Source of the DNA: Pegoplata infirma | Lineage: Eukaryota; Arthropoda; Insecta; Diptera; Anthomyiidae | Direction: 5' to 3' | Assembly (NCBI GenBank): GCA_963921195.1 | Contig: OY992539.1 | Coordinates: forward strand, 157,417,307 to 157,481,306 | Length of the DNA stretch: 64,000 bases | Part shown: piece after piece, positions 21,373 to 31,427 of the stretch | How positions within the stretch are numbered: position 1 is the first letter of the stretch | Layout of the letters: the number at the start of each line of letters is the position of its first letter | Made by a program: the position numbers and the translations under genes | The notes under the pieces: generated by a model | What the model was told of the DNA's origin: nothing | Databases searched by the model: none | What the model saw: the letters and a program-made list of their open reading frames with translations, nothing else

Positions 21373-21828
21373 AATAAAAAAATTATTAAACAACTTAGAC
21401 CTTGAGCTTAACTAATTATTTTAATTAATATTTCTATTTTTTTTAATTTATAACAATTACATACATACTTTATTTCTTTAATTCCAGATAAATATACTGA
21501 TTGATTCTTCATCGCCTTCTATATGACCAACCAAAATGTATACATATTTTATTAAATAAAAAATATTGAATTTTTAAGCAAAAAATTGTTCTACTTTTTA
21601 TATTTTTTTCAAAATATTAATTGCAATTTCATTTTACTAAAGTTTTAGCAAAAAAAGTGGTAAAAGCTACAGTTTTTCCTGCTAATTTCAGTTAACTAAT
21701 TTTTAGCAAAACATTTTTGCTAACTTTACCAGAAAAATTGTGGGTTCGAAATCAGCAAATTTTCTAGTAAATTTACAAGCTTTTTTTGCTATCATTACAG
21801 TTTTTTTTTTTTTTTTTTTTTGAGTGTA

Positions 21829-22241
21829 GAGCGATATGAATGTTACTTCTGGGAATATATAGATTCATGTAACGTGAAATAGCGATATCGAGTGTAGCGA
21901 AAAATATTAGTTTTTAGCGATAATCAGCGAAAAAGTGAATTTTTAAACGAATTCTCAAAAATTTTACAAAAATAATGTATAGGCCCAAATTTTTTTTTAA
22001 TATTTATAATATTTACGAGAAAATAAAACAAAATTGACTGAAAAAAGTTGTCTCTTGGCGATATATGTCGCATTTTAACTGGCTGCTTAGCGGTTTTACT
22101 TAAATCGAATTGTCTTTTTATTAAATATTTTTAATATGGTTTCACAAACATCGAGAAAAGCCATTAAATGAGAAGTTCTATTTTTTGTTTTCTTTAAAAT
22201 AAAATAAAAAAAAAAATTAGCCATTACAGTTTTTTTTCGAC
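21829..22241. other. AT-rich non-coding stretch
   Basis: Nothing beyond AT-rich DNA and short TTTTAGCGATAATCAGCGA-type words between two elements. Confidence 0.4.
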
Positions 22242-23575
22242 GCCTGTGGGGGTGTTCTGTAATTTATGCGAAAAGTTTTCGCATCGAAAAGTATGAAACA
22301 AAAAATTCCATCGTTTCTCGATTCTGGAAAAAAAGGTGTTTCTGTATATCAATGCGAAAACGGCAGCATTTTTATTGGAATATTCCAAATCAGCTGTCAA
22401 AAATGTAAACAAGGCGAGAAAATAATAAAAATCACAACAAAAAAAAACGCAATTTCACATTTTTTTAAACAACACTCGTAACATTGGCAAACAAAAATTA
22501 AATAATAAATTAAGTTAATAAAAATAATGTGTAGTATATCATTAATAATATTAGTTGATGATATTTTCTTAAAAAAAATAATCATCCTTATTTCTAAATA
22601 CGCGCATCACTTCGACGTCGAATGAGTTTCACTTTCGACGACCGAGTTTCACCACATTCTACAATACTTCAGTGGTATCGGTGAAGGAATATCGATTAAT
22701 TTTTGTCATCACTAGCAAAACACAAAAAAACAACAAATCATATAAAATAACATGAATTGTAAATTAATTAAAATTATATTGCGGGTCATATTTTATATTT
22801 ATTTTCAATCTTACTATAATATATATAATTAAAAAATTAAGAATAAGTATTTTAAACTTCAGAAACTAAACAAAAAATCGCCATAAACAAAAATCCGTCC
22901 ATGTGTGGCACAGTCCGGGAACAAATGCAGTTTGCATTTTCATGGTTATTATTCTGCCGGAGACATTTTTATTGTATAATTTATACAAAAATAAAACACT
23001 TAATTGATATTTAAAAGAAAATTCCATTAGTTTTAATGATTTAGTTAAAAAAAACACAATTTTCTATAAAAACGCGCCAAAAAAGATGTCGAACAAAATT
23101 GTATGAATCTGGCGTCGAAGACGAATTGAGGAATACGTCGAATGTCGACGATAACGAAAAAACATCTGTTTTTCGTCTGTATCATCTCCAACGTATTCAG
23201 GAATACCAAAAATTACTTTCGTCGCGTTTTAAACGCGTTTATGACAACAGGAATAGCCCCGAATGTTTTTTATTTATTATAACTCAAAAGTTGTTTAATT
23301 TACGAAATATCGCACCATTTTTAAATGTGAGTGATTTTGACACTTCAACTTCAAAAGTTTTCGATCAGTTGGTTTACAGAAACAGTTTTTCTCGCATCTT
23401 TCCAATAATTTTGAAAAAAATCATATTTGACAGAAAGTTTCCGCATAACAAAATTACAGAAACAGTCGAATGCGAAAAGTCAGGTTTTGTGCCGATTTAC
23501 GATGTTTCTGTTTCGTTTTTCATATTTCATGTGAGAAATCTTTCGATTCGAGAGTTATAGAACACCGCCACTGGG
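22242..23575. mobile_element. Possible TIR element with CC(T/A)GTGG.GGTGTTCT ends
   Basis: Left end CCTGTGGGGGTGTTCTGTAA and right end TTATAGAACACCGCCACTGG are inverted matches of about 20 bp with three differences. No flanking duplication could be found, so the exact ends are uncertain. The 153-codon plus frame at 23099-23560 reaches into the right end and has no recognised domain. Confidence 0.4.
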
Positions 23576-24618
23576 CATAAATTGTACAAAGCAATCAGGT
23601 CGTTTATGAAACCAATGCGGATTGGTTTGACAACACTTTTTTACGGAAATCAGCTGTGTGTGTTTATGAATCCAATCCAATTCCAATCAAAGAAAAAATT
23701 AGAAAATTTACGTTCGAAAACGAAAATGTGCATTCATGAATTCCATTCAGTTGGTTTGACAGTTGGAAAATTTTCGTTAACGTTTTGCTTCGGGGATTTG
23801 TAAGAAAAGTTGGAAATAAATTATTAAAAAAAATTTAAAAACAAAAGTTAAATGAAAAAATGTGAGTAACATGTTTTTTTTTGTTTTAGAATTTTTTAAA
23901 AATATTTTTTCTCTTTTTTTTATTTTATAAGGGGAAGGCAAAAAATTAATGAGCAAAATGCAGTTAGTTCTTCAGGAGTTTGTCGAAATAAATCCCGATA
24001 TATCGCACGTTGGGTTGAAATGGATCAAAAGTGGCGCTTTATTCAAAACTGAAAAAAATTTTTTTACAAAAATTATTAATTTAGGGTTAAAGTATATAAA
24101 ATTACACTAAAAAATCTGTCACAATTATTATTCTGAGTTGTTTACTTTTCTTGCAATCCGCCGTCAAAATCAAATAATTTTTTGTGTTTTTGAATATGGT
24201 GCTAAAAATTGAAAATCAACTTATTTCTAGATTTTTTTTTTTGGTATTTATTCATTCAAAGGTAATTTTTTTATTATGGAACCATCAACTTCAGGCATTT
24301 TCAAATACATTTCTGTTTTTTGTTTCTTGAAAATTTTTGTAAACATATTTTTGAAATTTTTTTGTAAAATGTTCCAAAATTGGAGTATTTTTAATACTTG
24401 ATGGAATATAAAAAAAAATGTAAGAGGTTGTTATTGCTTATACATTGTGATAATAAAGCATATAGTATAAGCTTTAATTTAAAAGAAAAAAAACGTCCGC
24501 GTTTAATGCCGTTATTTTTTTATTTAAGATTTTATGAAAAAAAATACGGTGGCTTCAATAACACTTCATCACAAAAAAACAAAAAAGTTTCTGACCCAGA
24601 AACTAGACCCACTTATCC
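23576..24618. other. AT-rich non-coding stretch
   Basis: No supported gene. Two related phrases around GATTGGTTTGACAACAC (about 23622) and CAGTTGGTTTGACAGTTGG (about 23748) hint at a decayed duplication. Short Lys-rich frames carry no domain. Confidence 0.35.
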
Positions 24619-25183
24619 TTATGTATTTTGACCTTCTAAAATTGATTCTGCCATCAGAATTGAATTCTATAGTTGGGGTTTCCTGAGATTTACAAGGAAA
24701 GTATGCAAAGTGAACCCACCTAATTTCCTTGTGAATTTGACAAAGTTACGAAATTTTTTTTATTTTATTTCTGTATGTAAGGTCCAAGTCTGATTTATTA
24801 CGTAGAAAACAAGAGTATTTTAAATAAAATCCGTCAAAAATAGCAGAAGTTACATGCATTTGAACAAAAACACGGTATTTCAGTTTTATACAAAAACAGT
24901 TGTATTTATGTTGTGAATCAATGCATTTTTGTTAAAATGTTAGTAACTTATGCAATTTTTGATGGATTTTATGAAAAAAGATCTTATTTTCTTCGTAATA
25001 AATCAGACTTGAACATTACATACCGAAATAAAATTTTTAAAAATGTTAGCTTATTGTTAGTCAAATTAACAAGCAAATCGGGTCCGTTCACTTTTGGGGA
25101 CTTTCCCTGTAAATTAGAGAAAAACCCAACGATAGAATTTAATTCTGATCGCGGAATTGAATTTAGAAGGTAAAAATACATAA
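24619..25183. repeat. Imperfect foldback of ~565 bp
   Basis: From TTATGTATTTTGACCTTCTAAA at the left to TTTAGAAGGTAAAAATACATAA at the right the two halves are diverged inverted copies meeting near 24900. Paired words include GTCTGATTTATTACG with CGTAATAAATCAGAC, and AAATCCGTCAAAAA with TTTTTGATGGATTT. The element is old, as judged by the divergence. The 86-codon frame in the right half is not supported. Confidence 0.6.
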
Positions 25184-25928
25184 TTATTAGTGGTCTAGAC
25201 CTTTTTTTTGGGGGTTTGTAAGCTATATATAAACAAGTAAGAGTTTAAAATTCGGCTGTGCCAAATCTTTGATACCCTCCAACAGGCAAAAAATATAAAA
25301 ATGACAGGGACGGTTTTTGTGGGGAGTGAGAAGGGGGCGGGGGCGGGGTAAGCAGATGTCTCTGGGTGGTGTAATATAATATCTGACAAATATGATAATA
25401 ATAGTTCAGAATTACAACTTTCCTGTCCTTTTTATGGAAAATTTTAATTTTGGTGTAACACAAAAATCCGACTTTGAACAAATTTTATGCAAGTATTACC
25501 ACATATTTATTTTTTATTGTTTTAAATTTTTATTATTGCATTAAAAATACTTTAATTTGCAACTGTATTCATTAAATTATCGCTTTTGGTTTAAAAGTTA
25601 CAGCTTAAATTGTGAATCAAGTTCAATATTCAAGAAACACTAAAAAAATTCTGACAGGTTAAAAATAAATAAAAAACACATGTTTTCTCTATAAAAGGGT
25701 GCTTTCTAATGTATTATTTATCATTCATCAATTAAAAAATATTATATGTTAAAATTACTGCTTCCCAGAATAAAGCGCCACTTTGCCTCTCATTCAACCC
25801 AATGTGTATCGTATGGATTCGTGTTTTAATCGTCTAAAATGTAAACTGAAAACTGTAAAAATATCCAATAAAAAGTGCATTTATACTTTTTTTGGAAAAA
25901 AATGTCCAATTTTTTGGTGTTCCAGTTA
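25184..25928. other. Non-coding stretch
   Basis: No gene seen. A GGGGGCGGGGGCGGGG tract lies near 25334, and AAAATTCGGCTGTGCC followed by AAATCTTTGATACCCTCC lies at about 25247-25280. The rest is AT-rich. Confidence 0.4.
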
Positions 25929-26146
25929 TTACTTCCGTGAACCACGATTATTAAGTAGATTTCTTGCTAGATAGTTTGGATGCGTTTCCAGTTTTCTTAG
26001 GTAATTTTGAGTATGTTTTACAATTTCATCTTTAACATAAGCAACATTCAAATCCTTGTGTATGTTGGAATTTCTAACATACCAAGGGGCGCATGCTATC
26101 ATTCGTAAAATGTTGTTCTGTTTTCTTTGAATTCTCTCCTGTCGAA
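25929..26146 (-). pseudogene. Jockey-type LINE, C-terminal fragment
   Basis: On the minus strand a frame of about 70 codons reads ..IQRKQNNILRMIACAPWYVRN.., then IHKDL..YVKDEI, then THPNYLARNLL, and stops at TAA (25929-25931). This layout (Q..N..LR.I..APW.VRN, then a C-terminal HPN.LA.) is the end of the Jockey-clade reverse-transcriptase ORF. The frame is closed upstream by a stop, so only the tail remains. It lies back to back with the next LINE. Confidence 0.8.
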
Positions 26147-26307
26147 AATTTCTATGAATATAACGACAAACTGATGGACTTTTCGCAGCTTTAACCTAAC
26201 CAATTAAGTAGTTTTAGATAACAACTGATGTAAACAATCTAAAATAACTCGCATTTCTTGGCTGAGTCTGAAACTGGAACAGACTCACTCAATCTTCCAA
26301 CTACTCG

Positions 26308-27808
26308 TTGGAACGTCAGGATAGGGATAGGAACAAGGGTGGTGGTATTGCGTTCCTCATCCATAGATCCGTAACGTACAGACCCTTGCAAATCACTCCC
26401 ACCGACTACCATCTGGAGATTCAAGGGATCTCGATTCGCTCGGAGGACACGGATATTAACATCCTGAACATCTATATACCTCCGGAGACTGCGTGCCGAC
26501 TAGGGTACAAGCCAACAATCGAACCCTACCTCATCAATGACAACACCATCCTCCTTGGAGATTTCAATGCCCACCACACCAGTTGGTCATCGGAGATCGC
26601 CACTGACACAAGAGGAGAAGACATCGCGTCCCAAATTGATGATTCTAATTTCTGCGCGATAAACGAGAATCACCCCACAAGAATCACAGCCACATGCCGC
26701 AGCTCCCCGGACATTACCATAGAGTCCCCGCACAACAATGTCGGAGCGGTTGACGTTTTCGGTCATGAGAGAGTATAGGCGCAAAACAAAGACGCCAGCG
26801 GAAAATTCTGTCATATGTTGATTTTTACACTATTTTTTCACTTTTTCGTCACTTTTTTATTTAAATTAATTGTATTTATAATAATCAATATGATTTTTTC
26901 ATATTGATTCGTTTTTTTGCTGCTTTTTTTCAATTTTAATATTTTTTCTTTTTAGAGATGATATTTTTTTGTTTACTTTATCGAAAAAAATCGAAATATT
27001 TGTAAAAAAGTGGCAACATTTTCATTTCAAAAATTAAGGAAGAGTGAGAAACCGACACAAAAATAAAATTGATTTTATTCTAGCGGATTTCGGTCGAGCG
27101 TTTTTTCATGCCAAATTTTTATGAAAAAAACGTCACCGACATTGTTGTGCGGGACTCATAGTCAGCTCTGATCTGATTCTACACACCACGTGGCATGTCG
27201 ACGTGGCTCTGAACTCGGACCACCTACCAATAACTATAACGATCTCTAGGGAATCTGACTTCGTAACAACAGAAAAACGCACTTACACAAATTTCAACAA
27301 GGCCGAATGGGAGAACTTCAAACTAATTTCCGAGAACAGCTTTGAGAGGACCCCACCGCCAACATCTACCTCAGCTGGGGAACGTACTTTCCGCCAAATT
27401 CTAGTAAGGGCTGCCAAAAAGTGCATCCCATCTGGTCGAATCCCCTCCATACGACCAAACTTCCCAAGAGTAGCATCAGAACTCGCTGATGAAAGGGACA
27501 AGATGAGGAAAGAAGACCCCACAAACCCACAGATACAGATACTGGGAAACCAGATCACAAAACTAGTATCGGAGCACTGCAGGGAAAAATGGCGGAAACA
27601 TATCGAAGAATTGGATATGGGAACTAGGAAACTATGGTCCACGATAAAGAACCTCACCCACCCCCGAAAAATCAACCAGACAACAATATCTTTCGGTGAC
27701 CACACCCCAACTGATGCCCGGAAATGCGCTGCTGCCTTTAATCGGCAATTCGTGGAGCATCCACCCTGCATCGACAGGAAGCGCAGAAACCAGAACTTAA
27801 CAGCATAA
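26308..27808 (+). pseudogene. LINE endonuclease domain and linker, split
   Basis: The N-terminal part carries the apurinic-like endonuclease signatures GGGIAFLIHRS, LGDFNAHHTSW (catalytic Asp/Asn) and, beyond the MITE, NSDHLPI (the catalytic SDH). Between the 3-bp ATA duplications the MITE 26722-27157 interrupts the frame; the codons on either side are in register. The linker to the RT follows, and the frame ends at a TAA at about 27806, where a frameshift separates it from the RT. The domain nicks the target DNA to prime reverse transcription. Confidence 0.85.
26722..27157. mobile_element. 436-bp MITE with GAGTCCCCGCAC ends
   Basis: The left end GAGTCCCCGCACAACAATGT is matched at the right by ACATTGTTGTGCGGGACTC, with 3-bp ATA duplications (26719-26721, 27158-27160). 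It lies inside the LINE endonuclease and has no ORF. A 3-bp duplication would suit a PIF/Harbinger-type element, but ATA is not the classic TWA target. The family is therefore open. Confidence 0.85.
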
Positions 27809-29112
27809 GGTTCACTCCAGATGATGTCGAAGCAACCATAAAAGCCGCCAAGAGCTCAACAGCAATTGGTCCCGATGGCTTAGCAACCAAAATGCTCAAA
27901 CATATTGGTCCAAGATGAAGAACTTACCTCACACAGATCTTCAACATGTCCGTAGCTACCCTCGACATACCGGACATGTGGAAACTTGGAAAAATCATCC
28001 CAGCCCCAAAACCTGGCAAACCATCACAAAGCGGTAACTCCTACTGTCCCATCACCCTCCTTTCCCCAGTTGTTAAGATCCTAGAAGCCCTTCTCCTACC
28101 GGTACTTACACAACATATGGATTTAGCCGAACACCAACATGGCTTCCGCCAGGGCAGGAGCACAACAACGGCTCTATGCGAAGTAACCACCAGGATATCA
28201 GAGGGTCTAAACAGCAAACGGCCTCACAAGAGATCCATCCTGGTTGCGTTAGACCTTTCCAAGGCCTTCGATACGGTGTGCCACACCACGCTCCTCACGG
28301 ACATCTTAGGGTCAACTCTACCAAACTCCCTCAAAAGATGGATCGCGAACTATATGTCCGGTAGACAGTCCTTTGTGGAGTTCAGAGGAACAAAATCATC
28401 TCTAAGGAGAAACAAACAGGGTGTACCACAAGGCAGAGTACTATCACCCCTCCTGTTCAACTGGTACGTCTCCAAGGCCCCCGAACCAACAGAAGAAGAC
28501 ATGAACATCATATCATACGCCGATGACTTCACTATAGTCACTACTGATAGAGAAGTAGGAGACCTCGTAACCAAAGTGAACGGCTACCTCCCCACCCTCA
28601 AAGGATTCTTGGAGAACAGGAACTTAAAACTATCCGAACCAAAATCCACAGCCACCCTACTCACTACTTGGACAAAGGAGGTAAATGTGGAACTTGGGGT
28701 CCACATTGGTCAGCAGAGGATACCCACGACGAAAAATCCGAAGATCCTAGGGGTAAGTTTTGATAATCTGTTTATGTTCAGCAAACATGCCGAGGACCTG
28801 GCTAACAGGGTCAAATCCCGGAACAAAATCCTGAAGGCACTAACGGGTAGTACATGGGGAAAGGACAAGGAAACCATACTCTGCACCTATAAAGCGATTG
28901 GCAGGTCCCTATTGGACTACGCGGCTCCAGTATGGTCTCCGGGTATCAGCGACACCCAATGGAGGAACCTCCAGACGGTCCAGAATTCCACCCTCCGGGT
29001 AGCAACTGGATGGCACTCCAAGGCACCGGAATACCACCTGCAACAAGAAGCAGAAATGCTCAACGTCAGGAGACATTGCACCTTAATCACAAGGCAACAC
29101 CTCCTAAAATGT
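27809..29112 (+). pseudogene. LINE reverse transcriptase
   Basis: The frame opens with the RT entry motif AIGPDGLATKML (near 27862), meets a stop near 27916, then runs open to 29112. Motifs in order: PAPKPGK, Y.PITLL, the HGFR..RST block, ALDLSKAFD (first catalytic Asp), GVPQG..LSPLLF, and SYADDFTI (catalytic YADD, near 28515). The thumb follows. A stop at about 29113 cuts off the C-terminal domain, which continues in another frame. Jockey-type organisation; the copy is inactive because of the stops and frameshifts. Confidence 0.88.
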
Positions 29113-29149
29113 TAGGATCCGTCCCACCCCAACCACTCATCCACCAGAG

Positions 29150-29604
29150 GCCAGCCGTCCGAAAGGCAAACAGCAATAAGATTTGACCTGAGAAGGGAGG
29201 GTTGGGCCATAAACCACCTAACTGATGAGGTTAGGGAAGGCAGACTAGAAAATGAGATAAAACTGGCTCATACGGAGATTGTCCAAGAGGCAATAAACTC
29301 TCACCCGGGCAGCATAGTCCTAGGCAGCAGACCCCCTCCCATCTCGGAAGCAGAGAGATCACTACCGAGGGATACCATTGCCATCTTATCCCAACTACGA
29401 TCAGGGATATCAAGGCACCTGAACAGCTACCTCTCTCTTCTTAACGCGGAGATAACGGACAATTGTCCACTTTGCCAAGAAGAATCACATACCACGAGAC
29501 ACCTTTTCGCGTGTTCTGCTAGGCCCACTGTCCTTACTCCCCTATCCCTTTGGACACATCCAGTCGAGGCAGCCCGCTTCCTCGAACTGGATGTAGGTAC
29601 TTAA
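29150..29604 (+). pseudogene. LINE ORF2 C-terminal Cys/His region
   Basis: Continuing in a shifted frame after the RT stop, this segment ends LNAEITDNCPLCQEE, HTTRHLFACS and LWTHPVEAARFLELD before a TAA. The C..C...H...H..C spacing is the nucleic-acid-binding motif found at the end of Jockey-group ORF2 proteins. It is separated from the RT by a stop and a frameshift. Confidence 0.75.
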
Positions 29605-29693
29605 ATGTTTTAAAACTTTATTTTCTTTCTCTTTCTATTTTTGATTTCTCTCCCACATACACGTGTGACCTACTAGGGGCTACAACAACAACT

Positions 29694-30043
29694 TTCCAAT
29701 GCACACCAATTAATAGCTTATGGAAATATGAATTAATCATCCAAGGACACCAAAGTGATCGGTTCATTAGTAAAAGAGAAAATTGAAAAACTAAAATGAC
29801 CTTTTAATTATGAAACATACTATAGACAAAAAAATGTTTAAATACGTGCGATTTTGGACATTTTGTAAAAAAATTTTAGATAAAATTTTTTAAAAACAAT
29901 TTTTGTCGCTTAAATGTTATACACCGTAGAAAAGGGGTTTAATTGTCCTTTCTAATGATACCATAATCGTCTTGGTCGGATAAGTAGTTTTTGAAATATT
30001 TCAGAAAAACCACTTTAACCCCTGGCCATCCCAAACGGGGTAC
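29694..30043. repeat. Dispersed repeat and hAT insertion target
   Basis: From about 29694 to 29825 this is the uninterrupted, inverted counterpart of 11171-11302 plus 14116-14165. The remainder to 30043 is AT-rich, with a GATAAGTAGTTTTTGAAATA stretch. The last bases lead into the GTCACCAT target (30044-30051). Confidence 0.55.
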
Positions 30044-30120
30044 GTCACCATTAGAGGTGTCAAACTATCGATAGTACTATTGATAGTATCGATAGTTTTG
30101 ATAGTTTTGTGACTATTGAT

Positions 30121-30469
30121 CATAGAAAAAAATAGAAATGAAACAGAGTCGTATTTCGCTTGAATAAGTATTAGTGACAGCACTTGTAACTTTTGACGTT
30201 TAATAAAAACAATGCAACATAAAAACAAACAACAAAAGAGAGAAAAAAGTTTTTAAACTATCAATAGTGCGTATTATCTTTAAAAAAAATGTCGAATAAA
30301 ACAAAATAAACAATTAATTCAATTAAATAAAAAAACAAATACCCTTTTTTAAAAACAAAGAATCTAATTTAATATTAAATACGTGTTAGATGAGGAAGAA
30401 CAAGCATTTTGCCACCATATTGGAAAAAACATCAAATACAACACTGCGTACCTTCTAATCTTTTCTATG
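30121..30469 (-). mobile_element. MITE family B, copy 1
   Basis: A 349-bp element with CATAGAAAAAAATAGAA / CTAATCTTTTCTATG ends and a perfect 8-bp duplication CTATTGAT (30113-30120, 30470-30477). It is the reverse orientation of the copies at 39853-44995 and 52918-53282. An 8-bp duplication fits hAT-type mobilisation. It was inserted into the left subterminal region of the big hAT. Confidence 0.9.
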
Positions 30470-30646
30470 CTATTGATAGTGTTTTTTTGTACTCGTTTAA
30501 TAATTGGAAACTATCGGTTTTTACACACTATCGATAGTAAATGTTCCACCACTTATTTTATTCGTACTACGCATTTATTTCATTTGTTTATGTGTTGATT
30601 ATTAACTAAAGCAGGTGGATTGGCGCTTCTCTAGCATAGGTTTAAA

Positions 30647-31204
30647 ATGAATGGTGATACTACTAATGCAATAGGTATATTATGAATTTTATTTAAAAGC
30701 TTTATACTAAACCAAGCAATTTTTCAACACAGATTCTCAGCCCAACAAAAGACCTAGGAAATCCGCATCGGATGTTTGGAAGCATTTTGCAATAAGTGAA
30801 GACAAGAAACTCGGAAAATGCCTAACATGCCAAAAAACATATAAAACGAGTGGAAATACGTCAAATTTGATGGACCATTTAAAGCGCCTCATCCTGTGCT
30901 TGTTGAATCAACAAACTCTACCGTAAGAAAGTTTTTTAGTGTCAATTATGATAATAATTCTGCACGGAAAGCAGAACTGGATGCAGCTCTAACAAGAATG
31001 ATCGCCTTGGATGTGCAGCCGTTCCGTATAGTCGAAGTCAAGGTATTTCGGGATTTTGTACACTGTCTTGATCCACGGTATGATTTACCATCTCGTAACA
31101 CCATTCGAAACGTTCATTTAAAAATGCTGTATGATGAGTTGGAAACAAAATTGCAGACTGTTCTTAGTCAAGTCGACAGCTGTGCAATAACCACGGATTG
31201 CTGG
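30647..31204 (+). pseudogene. hAT transposase, N-terminal part with BED zinc finger
   Basis: The start ATG (30647) opens a 28-nt exon, followed by a 58-bp intron (30675-30732, GTATAT...CAACACAG). The second exon then encodes a basic stretch (NKRPRK), a BED-type zinc finger (VWKHF..., CLTC, then DHLKR..H) and the start of the RNase H-like fold. It ends at ITTDCW, which holds the first catalytic Asp. A frameshift right after DHLKR (near 30886) breaks the finger. The gene is cut at 31204-31207, inside the duplicated GTCA, by the LTR-type insertion and resumes at 37634. The BED finger binds the element ends; the protein acts in the nucleus. Confidence 0.85.
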
Positions 31205-31427
31205 TCATGTTACGGATTTAATTTAGTAAATTCAACTGTATGATTCATTTTCATAATTGTGCCATAATGATCCCTTTTGTACAACGAAAAAGTTCCAAAG
31301 GATTGTACCATCACTGACAGTTTGTTCCCCTCTATTAAAGTTACAAACGCTCCTGTTAATTGCAGTGCATTTTTTTTTTGTTGTCGAAATTCTTTTTTCA
31401 TACTCTGTTACAGATTTTTCTGGGTAA

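Larger units (their letters stand above)
16786..21432. mobile_element. Head-to-head pair of Penelope-like elements (palindrome)
   Basis: Two 5'-truncated copies of one Penelope-like element lie in opposite orientations and meet at about 18650-18656 with an 11-nt spacer between GACGTAGTGTCTTT and its complement. Both outer ends continue as mirror images through the 3' UTR and a hammerhead-like core to a shared TAATTAGTTAAGCTCAAGG motif. Inverted partial copies are a known habit of Penelope elements. The arms differ by a few substitutions and a frameshift, and only the right arm holds the hAT MITE 19784-20697. Confidence 0.85.
14282..21826. mobile_element. TA-flanked element with CACTCAAAAAAA ends (host of a nest)
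   Basis: CACTCAAAAAAA and TTTTTTTGAGTG form the ends, each next to a TA (14280-14281, 21827-21828). Subterminal DNA at both ends is full of TAGCAAA/GCTAA words. TA duplication fits the Tc1/mariner-like (IS630) group, but no transposase is present. It carries the CCCGAGT-ended elements and the Penelope palindrome. A cousin with CA(C/T)GCAAAAAAAA ends and the same TA duplication is at 53830-55130. Confidence 0.65.
26285..29693 (+). mobile_element. Jockey-group LINE, 5'-truncated and split by a MITE
   Basis: One ORF2 can be followed from the endonuclease through the reverse transcriptase to the C-terminal Cys/His motif. It is followed by a 3' UTR ending at CTACAACAACAAC near 29693. There is no ORF1, so the insertion is 5'-truncated just inside the endonuclease. 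A 436-bp MITE sits in the endonuclease. Its GC content is visibly higher than that of the surrounding DNA, as expected for a fairly recent LINE. Confidence 0.88.

Noticed and set aside
23099..23560. 153-codon plus frame as a gene
   Set aside because: It runs into a probable transposon end, is AT-rich, and shows no recognisable family; kept only as part of that element's description.
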